A stretch of 64,000 nt of DNA from Gloeobacter morelensis MG652769 (GCF_021018745.1 NZ_CP063845.1:4402001-4466000); one strand, 5' to 3'; counted from the first letter of the stretch, positions 27,259 through 36,416 are shown. A program made the numbers and translations. The notes: generated by a model not told the origin, from the sequence alone.

Positions 27259-27731
27259 ATTACGGTATTGCGGAAATACACGTACTGAGTAGATTTCGCA
27301 GTTTTTTCGACCGGGTTGCCCCTGTTGCCCTGGCTGGCATCGCGAGGTCCTCTCTGGGCGGACGTACGACTAAGATCCTCTCCTGGCAAAGATCTTGTCA
27401 ATAGTGGCCAGACTTGCAAGCCACCGATTTTTCGGCGAAGCAGACGGTCAGTTCACCAATATGGTGGAAGAGTGGCTCGGCGATTGGGCGCTATGCTGCA
27501 CCCGCATCCCTCCAGCGGCCGGCCGGCTCCCTAGGGTTCGCACGGTTTTGCGCGTCGGCCCACCTTCCACCCAATCAAGCATTGATCGAGGCGTCCCTGC
27601 TCCGTGGGGACGTGTGGATTTTTTCCGACAGGAGGTGACCTTCACCCCGGTCGGCCCATTTCCGGTGAACCCGGCCTCCGGCCCGGCGCGCCGATTTCGC
27701 TTAGCCACATTACTACGGTGAGGATCTAGCC
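27259..27731. other. 473-base intergenic region
   Basis: I found no gene with family features. The last 150 bases are very GC-rich with many CCGG-type inverted pairs (27640-27700), which may fold into an RNA leader before the esterase gene, but I could not identify a known riboswitch. Confidence 0.4.
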
Positions 27732-28637
27732 ATGGGTACGGTTCGAGAATTTTCGCGGCGCACGGGTTTGCGATGGTCGCTAGTATATATGTTTTTTTGG
27801 ATAGCACTTTGCGCACCGGCGTTCAGCCAGACCGGCGATGTGACTTTAAAACAACTGGACTACAACGGAACCGAACGCAGTTATTACGAGCACGTTCCAT
27901 CCTCCTACAATAGTTCTTCCAGCAGCGTTCCGCTGGTCATCTTCCTGCACGGTTCGGTCAACGGCCGCACCGCCACGGTGGAAGGGGCCGCCAAACTCTC
28001 CGGCTGGACCACCCGTTCCGACGAAAAAGGCTTCATCGCCGTCTATCCGGTCGGGGGCATCGTCGTCGCCAACGGCACCAGTTCCCCCGGCTACAAATGG
28101 AACACCTACGTATTCGACGGCAAGACCCCGGACGACGTCGGCTATCTGCTCGCGGTCATCAATCAACTGAAGAACACCTACCGCATCGACGCCAACCGGA
28201 TCTACATGACCGGGCATTCCAGCGGCGGGGCGATGGTCAACACCTTCATCGGCAACGGTCACGCTTCGCTGATCGCCGCCTCAGCCCCGGTCTCCGGTCC
28301 CTGGATCACTACCTTTCGTAAGTCCGAATCGTTGATGGAACCCGGTGGGCCGATTCCAGTCTGGATCTGGCGCGGCGAAGAAGAAGACCAGATCACCGGC
28401 ACGATCCCACGGGACGTCCAGGATGAGGACCAGAAGCAGTTTTGGATCCAGTACAACCAGACCGACCAATCCCAGAGGACGGTCAGCGGCTCGTACGTCA
28501 CCGATGTGTTCACCGGCGGCAATGCAGAGGTGCGCTTTACGGAGGTCACCGGCGCCGGGCACCTCAACAATGACGATTACAGCCTCAAGATTTGGAACGA
28601 ATTTTTTAGCCGCCTGACGCTTGCCGATCGCAACTGA
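27732..28637 (+). CDS. secreted esterase, PHB-depolymerase/feruloyl-esterase (LpqC) type
   Basis: The protein has 301 residues. A signal sequence (about residues 15-35) is followed by an alpha/beta hydrolase of the poly(3-hydroxybutyrate) depolymerase group: LVIFLHGSVNGRT (oxyanion region), FIAVYPVGG, the nucleophile elbow MTGHSSGGAMVN and a likely final His in GAGHLNND. It would hydrolyse esters outside the cytoplasm. The substrate, polymer or plant-type ester, is not evident. Confidence 0.87.
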   Translation: MGTVREFSRRTGLRWSLVYMFFWIALCAPAFSQTGDVTLKQLDYNGTERSYYEHVPSSYNSSSSSVPLVIFLHGSVNGRTATVEGAAKLSGWTTRSDEKGFIAVYPVGGIVVANGTSSPGYKWNTYVFDGKTPDDVGYLLAVINQLKNTYRIDANRIYMTGHSSGGAMVNTFIGNGHASLIAASAPVSGPWITTFRKSESLMEPGGPIPVWIWRGEEEDQITGTIPRDVQDEDQKQFWIQYNQTDQSQRTVSGSYVTDVFTGGNAEVRFTEVTGAGHLNNDDYSLKIWNEFFSRLTLADRN

Positions 28638-28685
28638 ACCAAGCCACAACGCCACCGGTCAAACTCGCGCTGAATGAAGTGTCAA

Positions 28686-28727
28686 GTGCCAGGTACCAGT
28701 CATCCCTTCTGGCACCTGGCACCTTTT
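28686..28727 (+). terminator. intrinsic terminator after the esterase gene
   Basis: The arms GTGCCAGGT and ACCTGGCAC pair perfectly (nine bp), extended by CCAG/CTGG, and are followed by CTTTT. A related GGTGCCAGG-type hairpin occurs at 43855-43915. Confidence 0.8.
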
Positions 28728-28760
28728 GCCGGCCTGACTGCTCATATGGATTTGCAGTAC

Positions 28761-29060
28761 TCATGTCTGGCGCTCGAGCCATTCGCGCAGCAACTGTGCC
28801 ACTAATTCGGAATACTCAAGATCCGCTTTGATGAGCGCGATTTTGACTTGCTGGCGCAGCTGAGCCGGAATGTAGGCGCAGGCAAGTACGTAGGTGGGGT
28901 CTGAACGCTTGCCCTGCGGTCGGCCCCGTTTGCGCGCTGTACCCCGCGGCGGCGTCTCGGGCGGCTCCACCGGGTCTAAAGGCCCAAGACCGCCGGGACC
29001 GGAGGGCGGCTTGTCTTCGTCGCGTGCATGGTTTTCAGATTCGTATGGATTAGCTGACAC
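28761..29060 (-). CDS. ribbon-helix-helix type small protein
   Basis: The protein has 99 residues from GTG (complement 29058-29060); an upstream in-frame start is possible. The N-terminal half is proline-rich and disordered. The C-terminal half (SDPTYVLACAYIPAQLRQQ, then ALIKADLEYSELVAQLLREWL) fits the beta-strand plus two helices of a CopG-like RHH domain, preceded by an arginine/lysine patch KRGRPQGKR. Similar proteins occur as solitary regulators in cyanobacteria. No partner toxin is seen beside it. Confidence 0.65.
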   Translation of the reverse strand: MSANPYESENHARDEDKPPSGPGGLGPLDPVEPPETPPRGTARKRGRPQGKRSDPTYVLACAYIPAQLRQQVKIALIKADLEYSELVAQLLREWLERQT

Positions 29061-29299
29061 ATCTTGAAACCTGGTATATCGGTGCGGACAAGGCGGCCTG
29101 CAATCGCGATTTTCGCTCGCTGGCTCGCACCTAAAAATCCCCCGAGCAGGGTGTTGCAATGCAGCAGGAACACAAAATCAACGGAAGGGGCTCGCCGCCG
29201 CGTCGAAAACCTAGGCTAATTGTTCGGTAAACTACTCGGCTTGCCGTACTTGGTTGCTCCTGATGTTGGCACAACCACCACGAAAATGCAAGTTTACGC

Positions 29300-30106
29300 T
29301 CAGCCGGGCGGCTGCCCCAAACCCCACAGTACCAGAGCGGTGGCACCCAGAAAAGCGAGACCCATCGCTCCTGCGAGGGGTTTGCCTCCGAAGCCGGTCA
29401 CCCAGGTGGCGGTTTTGCCGGTGGCCACAGCCAGGGTATGGGTATCGATGAGGGTGATTCCCCAGACCCAGCCGGCGTGCAGACCCCAGGCCAGATGGAT
29501 GCTGCCGCCGCTGAGCAGCCGGGCGAGTACCAGCACCAGGCCCATGGCAAACAGGCCGGGCAGTTCCCGCGCCGCCCCCTGCCAGTCGTCGAGCTGCCAA
29601 ATGAGGTGCAAGGCAGCAAAGATGAGGCTGCTCATCACCGCCGCCCAGCCCGGGCCGTAGGGCAGGAGCGTTTCGTAGACGAAGCCCCGAAAAAGCACCT
29701 CCTCCACCGCACCCACAAACAAGCCGACCGCAAGCGGTGCGAAGAGCGCCCCGCTGCTGAGGCGGACGGGTTGCAGGCGCAGCCAGCCTGCCCGCATCTC
29801 GACAGCGAAAAGAATCGCGAGGCCAAGCGCTCCCAGACCGAGGCCGGCCGCCAATTGCCCCCAACCTGCCAAGCCACCGCGCAGGCCCCAGCGCCCGCAG
29901 GGCACCCCAAGCCAGGCGCTCGTCGCCCAGAGCACCAGGGCAATGACCAGGTACAGGCTCAAGATGAGCTGGAGTTTGCCCGAGAAGGCCAGGGGCCGCC
30001 CCGGCCGCCAGCCGATGCGCAGCAGCTGTGGGATCGCCACCGGCAGCCACAGCAAAATGCAGCCGAGGGCAAACAGAGCAAGCACCAGGGGCGGCGTCAA
30101 AGCCAA
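29300..30106 (-). CDS. CPBP-family intramembrane metalloprotease
   Basis: The protein has 268 residues (TTG start) with about eight hydrophobic segments. The CPBP/Rce1 motifs are present: EEVLFRGFVYE (E-E-x-x-x-R), FAALHLIW (F-x-x-x-H) and HLAWGLHAGWVWG. These residues form the catalytic site of membrane proteases such as Rce1. It follows the sulfite reductase gene by nine bases on the same strand, so they share a transcript, but a functional link is unknown. Confidence 0.88.
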   Translation of the reverse strand: MALTPPLVLALFALGCILLWLPVAIPQLLRIGWRPGRPLAFSGKLQLILSLYLVIALVLWATSAWLGVPCGRWGLRGGLAGWGQLAAGLGLGALGLAILFAVEMRAGWLRLQPVRLSSGALFAPLAVGLFVGAVEEVLFRGFVYETLLPYGPGWAAVMSSLIFAALHLIWQLDDWQGAARELPGLFAMGLVLVLARLLSGGSIHLAWGLHAGWVWGITLIDTHTLAVATGKTATWVTGFGGKPLAGAMGLAFLGATALVLWGLGQPPG

Positions 30107-30115
30107 AGCGCCGCC

Positions 30116-31798
30116 CTAGAGATGCGCTTCGAGGTCCGCCCGGCCCTTGCGCAGGCAAAAATCGCCGAAGCTTTCCCCCGGGGCGCGCTCGCGCTTGAAG
30201 TAGCTGAACAGTGACCCGAGCACCGCCAGGATATCCTCGCGCTTGACCCGCTCGCGGAAGACCCAGTTGAGCCGCGTCGAGGCGAGGTTGCCCCCCAGGT
30301 AGAGGTTATAGGCACCGGGGGCGCTGCCCACGAAGCCAATTTCGCCCATATAGGGGCGGGCACAACCGTTCGGGCAGCCGGTCATGCGAATCGAAATCGG
30401 CTCGTCGGCGAGGTCCAGCTCGGTGAGTTTCGCCTCGATCTCGGCGATGATCCCGGGCAGGGCGCGCTCCGACTCGGTGAGGGCCAGACCGCAGGTGGGC
30501 CAGGCGGGACAGGCCATCGCGTAGCGCTCGGCGTTGGATATAGCTTGGACCGGCCGCACCCCGGCGCTTTGCAAAATCGCGTCGATGGGTGCACGCGCCT
30601 CCGGGGCGATATCCACCAGCAGCACATTCTGCGTTGGGGTCAAGATCAAATCCACCCCAAAGCGCTCGACGATCTCGCGCAGGGCCGATTTGAGCTGAAA
30701 GTCACCCGCGTCTTTGATCCGGCCATTCTCGATCCAGATTCCCAGACAGTAGCGGCCGTCACCCTGGGGATGCCAGCCCAGGTAATCGCAAAAGACCCAC
30801 GGCGCCAGGGCCCGCCACGGCTGAAGGGGTTTGCCCAGGTAAGTTTCCACCTGGGTGCGGAACCAGTCCAGGCCCCGGTCGTGGATGAGATATTTCAGCC
30901 GGGCGTGGCGGCGGTTGTAGCGGTCGCCGTAGTCGCGCTGCACCAGCACCACCGCTTTGACCGCCTCAAGCATGTCCTCGGGGGGAACAAAACCCAGGTG
31001 GTCCGCCTGGCGCGCAAAGGTCTCGGGTTTGGCGTGGGTCATGCCGAGGCCGCCCCCGACGGTGAGGTTGTAGCCCAACAGGCGCTCGCCGTCCTCGAAG
31101 ACCGGGATCACCCCCAGATCCTGGGTGTAGATGTCCACGGAGTTGTCGCCTTCGACGGCGACGGCAATCTTGAACTTGCGCGGCAGGTACGTCTTGCCGT
31201 AGATGGGCTCGACTTCCGGTTCTCCCGAATGGACCAGCGCTTCGTCCTGCCACACCTCAAAGTAGGCACCCGTGCGCGGGGTGAGCAAATCGGCGATCGC
31301 CACCGCCGCCTCGCGCGCCACGGCGTAGGGGCGGGCGGTAAAGGGCGCCGGGGGGGCCATAACGTTGCGGTTGATGTCGCCGCAGGCTCCCAGGGTCGAA
31401 CCGAGTTGGGCGCTAATCGTGGCAATCGCCTCGCGCAGGTCGTGTTTGCGGATGCCGTGCAACTGCAGGCCCTGGCGGGTGGTCACCCGCAGGGTGGCGC
31501 TACCGAGGGCATCGGCCAAGCGGTCCATCGCCAGGTAAAAGGCTGCCGGGGCGTAGCCGCCCGGATTTTTGGTGCGCACCATAAACGCATAATCGGGCTC
31601 CAGGCCCGCATCCTTGCGCGCCTTGCGCCCGTCGCGGTCGTCCTGCTGGTAGATGCCGTGGAACTTGAGCAGCTGCACCGACTCCTCGGCAAAGTGCGTC
31701 GTCTCGGGCTGCTGCAACTCTTCGCGCAGCCGGCCGCGCAGATTGTGGCTGTTCTCTTTGATGTGCTCGACTTTCGAGCGCCGCATTGTATCGGTCAT
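30116..31798 (-). CDS. assimilatory sulfite reductase, hemoprotein
   Basis: The protein has 560 residues. It reduces sulfite to sulfide using a siroheme and a 4Fe-4S cluster. The cluster ligands lie in MACPAWPTCGLALTE (C-x5-C, about residue 430) and RMTGCPNGCARPYMGE (C-x3-C, about residue 475). Siroheme/anion-binding residues appear in LRVTTRQGLQLHGI and the repeated ferrite-reductase halves are clear. The length fits CysI-like or ferredoxin-dependent forms; in a cyanobacterium ferredoxin is the likely donor. No CysJ gene is adjacent. Confidence 0.93.
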   Translation of the reverse strand: MTDTMRRSKVEHIKENSHNLRGRLREELQQPETTHFAEESVQLLKFHGIYQQDDRDGRKARKDAGLEPDYAFMVRTKNPGGYAPAAFYLAMDRLADALGSATLRVTTRQGLQLHGIRKHDLREAIATISAQLGSTLGACGDINRNVMAPPAPFTARPYAVAREAAVAIADLLTPRTGAYFEVWQDEALVHSGEPEVEPIYGKTYLPRKFKIAVAVEGDNSVDIYTQDLGVIPVFEDGERLLGYNLTVGGGLGMTHAKPETFARQADHLGFVPPEDMLEAVKAVVLVQRDYGDRYNRRHARLKYLIHDRGLDWFRTQVETYLGKPLQPWRALAPWVFCDYLGWHPQGDGRYCLGIWIENGRIKDAGDFQLKSALREIVERFGVDLILTPTQNVLLVDIAPEARAPIDAILQSAGVRPVQAISNAERYAMACPAWPTCGLALTESERALPGIIAEIEAKLTELDLADEPISIRMTGCPNGCARPYMGEIGFVGSAPGAYNLYLGGNLASTRLNWVFRERVKREDILAVLGSLFSYFKRERAPGESFGDFCLRKGRADLEAHL

Positions 31799-31955
31799 CG
31801 CCTTGCCCGGTATCTCTATCGAGATTTAGCAATTATTTGGGCGTTTGTCATGTGAAACTGCTCACGCCCCATGCAAAAACAGGATAAGCCTTGCGGCGGA
31901 ACGTTGTGGCCTTTCCGGCGTCTTTATCTGGTATCTCACCCCTGCGACAACCACG

Positions 31956-32861
31956 ATGAAGATCCATCCTGCCCTTGCTGCCTTGGCTGTAGCTGCGCTC
32001 CCGTTGAGCTCTCCTGCTGCCCTCCTCGCCTTCGATCCGGAGGAGACGACGACCATCGACGTCTACGACCGGGCGAGTCAGGCCGTAGTCAGTATCCGCA
32101 CCTCCGGCGGCATCGGCGCCGGGGCGATTATCGACCCGCGCGGGGTGGTGATTACCAACAACCACGTGGTGCGCGGCAGCACCCGGGTCCAGGTACAGAC
32201 CGCCGACGGACGGGTGTATCCGGGTGCGGTGCGCGCCCTCGACCGGCGCAACGACCTGGCGATTGTCGACATCCGTGCGGAGCGGCCTTTGCCGAGCATC
32301 GACCTGGCGCGCTCCTCAGCCAGGGTCGGCCAGCGCGTCTACGCCATCGGCAACCCCTTCGGCCTCGAGCGCACCTTGACGGTGGGCATCTTGAGCCGCA
32401 TCGCCGCCAACGGCGACCTGCAGACCGACGCCGCCCTCAACCCGGGCAACTCGGGGGGGCCGCTGCTCAATTCCGATGGTGAAATCATCGGCATCAACAA
32501 AGCGATCCTGAGCCGCACCGGCGGCAACGTCGGGATTGGTTTTGCCACCCCCACCGCTGCGGTGCGCTCGTTAGTCGCAGCCAGCGCAAACCCGGATAGC
32601 GGCCGGGTGGCCACCCGGCCGGCGCCACGGCGCGGCTTGGGCGTAGTGCTCGACGCTCAATCATTGACAATCATCGAGGTCCAGCCGGGTTCCGCCGCCG
32701 AGCGCGCCGGGCTGCTCCCGGGAGATCAACTGCTCGGGGTGGGCGATGCCGGCCTCGAAAACTCTGCCCAACTGCAGCAGATCCTGCAGCGCAATCCGGG
32801 CACACTGGTACTGACCGTTGTCCGCGACCGGCAGGTCGGCAGGATCCGGGTCCAGTTGTAG
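31956..32861 (+). CDS. HtrA/Deg-type serine protease with PDZ domain
   Basis: The protein has 301 residues from ATG 31956. The signal peptide (LAALAVAALPLSSPAALLA) is followed by a trypsin-like domain with all three catalytic residues: H in VITNNHVVRG, D in RRNDLAIVDI, S in NPGNSGGPL. A single PDZ domain ends the protein (SAAERAGLLPGDQLLGVGDA). It is shorter than DegP, which has two PDZ domains. It acts in the periplasm on misfolded proteins. A serpin gene follows 21 bases later. Confidence 0.92.
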   Translation: MKIHPALAALAVAALPLSSPAALLAFDPEETTTIDVYDRASQAVVSIRTSGGIGAGAIIDPRGVVITNNHVVRGSTRVQVQTADGRVYPGAVRALDRRNDLAIVDIRAERPLPSIDLARSSARVGQRVYAIGNPFGLERTLTVGILSRIAANGDLQTDAALNPGNSGGPLLNSDGEIIGINKAILSRTGGNVGIGFATPTAAVRSLVAASANPDSGRVATRPAPRRGLGVVLDAQSLTIIEVQPGSAAERAGLLPGDQLLGVGDAGLENSAQLQQILQRNPGTLVLTVVRDRQVGRIRVQL

Positions 32862-32882
32862 TGCTGTGGTCTGTCGAACGCG

Positions 32883-34145
32883 ATGCAGAAAGTCTGGTGG
32901 CTGGCGGTGGCGCTGGCCTGCTTGGGGGGATCGGTAGGAGCCGCCGCGGCGCCCATCGGGGCCGCACCGGTGGCCGAGCGGGTGGAGGTGCCGACGTTCA
33001 TCCAGATGCGCGAGGCGAATTTGCGCTTTGGCTTCAAATTGCTCAGTCTGATCAACGAAGCGCCCCTGCGGGCGAATCGAGAGCGCTCCCCGCTGGCGGT
33101 CGAACGCAACGTACTGCTTTCGCCTCTGGGACTGGGGATCACCCTGGGCCGGTTGCTGCCCAGTTTGCCCGAGCCCGCGCAGCGGGCGGTGGCCAGTTCC
33201 CTCGAATGGCCCAACGACGGACTCATCGAACCGCAGGCGGCGACGGCGCTACTGGCTGCCCAGTTGACGGGGGCCGATCCCCAGGTACAGCCGGTACACG
33301 CCGGATTGTACTGGGTGGAGCCAGGCACGCCCGTGAAGCTGGGACGGGATCTTAGCGGCAATCGGGTGCTGGAGAGTGCCTTTGAAGGCGGGGCGGCTCC
33401 CCCCGAAATCAACCGCTGGATCGCCGCCGCCACCGGCGGCCAGATTGGCGAAGCGCTCACCCCCGGCCCCCGCCGGCCTGGTCCGCTGGTGGTGGTCGAT
33501 GCGACCGTCTTCGAAGGGATCTGGAGCCGGGCTTTCGACCCCCAAAGCAGCCTCCAGGCTCCTTTTACCCGCTTGGACGGCAAGCAGACAACTGTCTGGC
33601 AGATGAGCCGGACGGGCAGTTTTCGCTACTACGAGACGCCTGGTTTTCAGGCGGTCCAGTTGCCCTTCGGCGGCGACGGCGAGTGGAGCATGGCGGTGTT
33701 TGTACCCGCCGCCGGGGTGCCTCTGCGGTCGTTTGTGCGCAACTTGAGCGACGAGAAATGGCGGCTGTGGTTCGAGCAATTTCGGATGCGCGACGGTAGC
33801 GTCACCCTGCCCCGCCTGCGCCTGCGCTACGGCCAGGATTTGCGCCGGGTGCTTCGAGCCCTCGGGATGCGGCCCGCCTTTACCCGCTCGGAGGGCGAGG
33901 AGAGCCTGGATGCAGCGGGGTTGCTCATCGACGCGGTCGATCAGCGGACCGCTTTTACGGTCTCGGAAACAGGGATCACCCGCCCGACTGCTGCCGCGGG
34001 CAGCGAGCGGTTCGTGCTGCCCCTGCGTCCGGGCGAGGCCCCCTTTACCTTCAGCGCCGATCGGCCGTTTATGTTCGCCGTGGTGAACACTTACTCCGGC
34101 TTCGTAGCGATGCTGGGCACCGTCATCGATCCGACCCAGCCCTGA
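32883..34145 (+). CDS. exported serpin-family protein
   Basis: The protein has 420 residues with a signal peptide (LAVALACLGGSVGAAAA). Serpin features are NVLLSPLGLGITLGRLLPSL near the start, VVVDATVFEGIWSRAFDP, a late block DRPFMFAVVNTYSGFVAMLGTVIDP and a candidate reactive loop around AFTVSETGITRPTAAAGSE. Inhibitory serpins usually have an E-x-G-T-E-A-A-A hinge; this one is less regular, so inhibition is likely but not certain. Its place behind an HtrA-type serine protease suggests it controls that protease, or that both act in the periplasm. Confidence 0.85.
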   Translation: MQKVWWLAVALACLGGSVGAAAAPIGAAPVAERVEVPTFIQMREANLRFGFKLLSLINEAPLRANRERSPLAVERNVLLSPLGLGITLGRLLPSLPEPAQRAVASSLEWPNDGLIEPQAATALLAAQLTGADPQVQPVHAGLYWVEPGTPVKLGRDLSGNRVLESAFEGGAAPPEINRWIAAATGGQIGEALTPGPRRPGPLVVVDATVFEGIWSRAFDPQSSLQAPFTRLDGKQTTVWQMSRTGSFRYYETPGFQAVQLPFGGDGEWSMAVFVPAAGVPLRSFVRNLSDEKWRLWFEQFRMRDGSVTLPRLRLRYGQDLRRVLRALGMRPAFTRSEGEESLDAAGLLIDAVDQRTAFTVSETGITRPTAAAGSERFVLPLRPGEAPFTFSADRPFMFAVVNTYSGFVAMLGTVIDPTQP

Positions 34146-34218
34146 GCAAAGAATTGCTTAATTGTGGCCGGGCTTGGGGCGCTTCCCCTGCACAATGGAA
34201 TCAATGCGACAGGTGCCT

Positions 34219-35013
34219 ATGTCCGCTGAACGGCAAGTCTGGCTCTCCTGGGCACCCCAACTGGTAGGGGTGCTAATTCTGGCGTTTTTGCTGATCAGTC
34301 TCAATCCGGTGCGCTTCGTAGGCAACGGCGAAAATCTGGTGGTCTTCTCCTGGTTCGGCGGCATCCAGAAGGAGCCGCTGCAGCCGGGCGGCCATTTGAT
34401 CTTGCCGGTAGTGAGCGAGACGATTCCCTTTGATATTAAGACGCAGGCACTGACCTGGAAGGACGGCGGCGACAGTTACGGTCCGCGCATCGTTGCTCTG
34501 ACCCGCGACGGTCAGGAAATCGGTGCGGAGGTAACGATGCAGTTTGTGGTGGCCGATCCCCCCAAGGTCTACGAAACCCTGGGGACCGAATATGTCGATC
34601 GCATCGCGCCGATTGTCCGCTCGGTGATCTCTTCGGAGACCAGTGGCTTCTCGGCGCAAGATCTCTATTCCACCAAGCGGCCGGTCCTGCAGGCGCAGAT
34701 CCGCGAGCGGGTGGCAGGGGATCTAAGCCAGTACGGCATCAATGTGCTCGATCTTTTGCTGCGCGATGTGAATTTCAGCAAGGATTTCGTCGCCGCCATC
34801 GAGGCTAAGACCATCTCTGAAAATCAACTCGCCCGCAAAGCCTACGAAATCGACCAGGCCACCCAGGACGCCAAGACGTTGATTTCCGAAGCCCAGGCGG
34901 AGGCGGGCCGCCTCGGCGCCAAAGCCGACGCCCTCACCAAAAATCCCGAGTACTTGCGGGTGGTGCAGTCGGGGGTGTTGGGCGAGACCCTCGACACGCT
35001 GATCAACCGCTGA
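34219..35013 (+). CDS. SPFH/prohibitin-family membrane protein (first of a tandem pair)
   Basis: The protein has 264 residues from ATG 34219, chosen for its AGGTG site over in-frame ATGs at 34195 and 34204. An N-terminal membrane helix (LVGVLILAFLLISL) is followed by the SPFH fold (GFGG-like FSWFGGIQKEPLQPGGHLILPV) and a C-terminal coiled coil (AEAGRLGAKADALTKN). Such proteins form large membrane rings that organise or protect membrane proteins. The next gene encodes a second SPFH protein 21 bases on. Confidence 0.85.
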   Translation: MSAERQVWLSWAPQLVGVLILAFLLISLNPVRFVGNGENLVVFSWFGGIQKEPLQPGGHLILPVVSETIPFDIKTQALTWKDGGDSYGPRIVALTRDGQEIGAEVTMQFVVADPPKVYETLGTEYVDRIAPIVRSVISSETSGFSAQDLYSTKRPVLQAQIRERVAGDLSQYGINVLDLLLRDVNFSKDFVAAIEAKTISENQLARKAYEIDQATQDAKTLISEAQAEAGRLGAKADALTKNPEYLRVVQSGVLGETLDTLINR

Positions 35014-35034
35014 TCTTTGCAAAAGGTGTTCGAT

Positions 35035-35991
35035 GTGACCACGGTAGAAGACAAGCAACTTCCCCTTCGCCTGTTCGCGGGCGGCCTGCTCGTGGCGGGC
35101 ATTGTCGCTGTATTTTTGTTGTTGTTTCATCCGTTTTTGTACGTCACCGAGCCGGGGAACGCAACGGTGATGTTCAACACGTTCACCGGTATCGAGAAGG
35201 GCCGTATCGAGCGGCCGGGGGCGACTTTTGTGGTGCCGGGGGTCGATGGTCCGATTACCTACAATGTCCGCACGCGGGTCTTCCAGTTCACCAACAGCAC
35301 CCCGGTCCCCAACCAGGCGGGTAGCGCCATCACCATCAACACCGCCGACGGCCAGGCCTTTTCGACCGATGTCTTCGTCGCCCTGCGCCCCAACCAGGCC
35401 GTGCTCGATCAGTTGCACGCGAACGTCGGCACCCGCTATATGGAAAACATCGTCGTGCCGACGGTGCGCTCGAAAGTGCGCGACGTGGCGGCCAACTACA
35501 CCTCCGGCGATTTTTACAACAAGACCCGCCGCGCCGAGATGGAGCAGAAGATGACCGCCCTGATCGGCCGGGACATGCCCCAGGGTGTGCTGGAGAACAA
35601 GAAGGCGCCGCTGATTTTGATCGAGGATGTCTACCTGGGCACCGCCGAATTTCCAGAAGCACTGAAAGCTTCGCTGGAGCAAAAGCAGGTGGCCTCGATC
35701 ACCGCCCAGACGGCGGCGGTCAAAGCCCAGATCCAGCAAAAAGAGACCACCCGCAAACTCATCCTGGCCGACGCCAACCGCAAAGCGATTGAACTGCAGG
35801 GCCAGGCCGCAGCCAGGAACGCCAAACTGGCCGATCTGCTCTTTTACGAAAAGCTCAAAGAGCGCATCGACATCGCCCGCGAAAAAGGCGCCGATATCCC
35901 GGTCAAGGTCATCCGCGTCGAGGGGGCCGAAAAATCGACGGTCTTCTTGAATGTCGATCCCCAGCGCGCCGCGGCAACCGCCACTCCCTGA
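35035..35991 (+). CDS. SPFH/prohibitin-family membrane protein (second of the pair)
   Basis: The protein has 318 residues from GTG 35035 (AAAAGGTG upstream). It has one membrane helix (LLVAGIVAVFLLLFHPFLYV), the SPFH domain (TEPGNATVMFNTFTG to about residue 210) and a long coiled coil (KAQIQQKETTRKLILADANRK). It is about as long as mitochondrial prohibitin. With the upstream relative it may form a hetero-oligomer, as PHB1/PHB2 do. The protease-serpin-prohibitin run suggests a membrane quality-control unit. Confidence 0.87.
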   Translation: MTTVEDKQLPLRLFAGGLLVAGIVAVFLLLFHPFLYVTEPGNATVMFNTFTGIEKGRIERPGATFVVPGVDGPITYNVRTRVFQFTNSTPVPNQAGSAITINTADGQAFSTDVFVALRPNQAVLDQLHANVGTRYMENIVVPTVRSKVRDVAANYTSGDFYNKTRRAEMEQKMTALIGRDMPQGVLENKKAPLILIEDVYLGTAEFPEALKASLEQKQVASITAQTAAVKAQIQQKETTRKLILADANRKAIELQGQAAARNAKLADLLFYEKLKERIDIAREKGADIPVKVIRVEGAEKSTVFLNVDPQRAAATATP

Positions 35992-36093
35992 ACCGGTCTC
36001 CCAATGCCCGCAATTTGCTTTGTGAGCTTGCCCGGGTTTTGTGGACACACCCTGGAGAGAGGTTCGTCCGCCTTCGGAAGATCTTGGCTGGCC

Positions 36094-36125
36094 TTCCCGA
36101 GTTTTTCACTATCGGCTTTTACGCT
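36094..36125 (+). promoter_or_regulatory. bipartite promoter-like motif, copy 1
   Basis: The sequence is TTCCCGAGTTTTTCAC (36094-36109), ten bases, then TACGCT (36120-36125). It is the same arrangement as at 36385 and 39274. No gene begins just downstream; transcription from about 36132 would cross an ORF-free stretch to the terminator at 36321-36355. Confidence 0.6.
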
Positions 36126-36131
36126 CAAAAG

Positions 36132-36355
36132 TGTTCTTCAAGCTTTTGATAACGGGCGGAGGCCAGTTCGCAGGTGGTATCCATTCCTAGCGTTTCCCTT
36201 CCGCAATAGACAATTGCCAGTTTTCAGAACAGCAGCGCCGCCCTCGCCCTTCCCCCCGACGCTCCCCTTCATTCAGCCACTTCGATGTCGGCGCAATTGA
36301 TCACCAATCGGCCTGCTGGCGCCCGGTTCCGCACTTTGGGAACCGGGCTTTTTTT
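36132..36355 (+). ncRNA. candidate small RNA between the promoter-like motif and a strong terminator
   Basis: About 225 bases lie between motif copy 1 and a perfect intrinsic terminator, with no plausible ORF or ribosome binding site. This is the classic layout of an intergenic sRNA. The alternative is that the terminator merely ends the prohibitin operon, whose last stop is 330 bases upstream. The boundaries are inferred. Confidence 0.4.
36321..36355 (+). terminator. strong intrinsic terminator
   Basis: Perfect ten-base arms GCCCGGTTCC and GGAACCGGGC with an eight-base loop are followed by seven T. It ends either the prohibitin operon or the candidate sRNA. Confidence 0.93.
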
Positions 36356-36384
36356 GGCGGCTTGGGATAGGCCTGCCCTAGTGC

Positions 36385-36416
36385 TTCCCGGGTTTTTCAC
36401 CTTTGTTGCTTAGCTT
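36385..36416 (+). promoter_or_regulatory. bipartite promoter-like motif, copy 2 (pseudo-phosphorylase gene)
   Basis: The sequence is TTCCCGGGTTTTTCAC (36385-36400), ten bases, then TAGCTT (36411-36416). Transcription about seven bases on would give a leader of about 43 bases before the ATG at 36466. Confidence 0.65.

Noticed and set aside
30545-31855. 436-residue plus-strand frame opposite the sulfite reductase gene
   Set aside because: The minus strand encodes an unmistakable siroheme protein; this frame is its shadow.
34723-36048. 441-residue minus-strand frame opposite the prohibitin genes
   Set aside because: Antisense shadow of two well-supported genes; composition typical of reverse frames.
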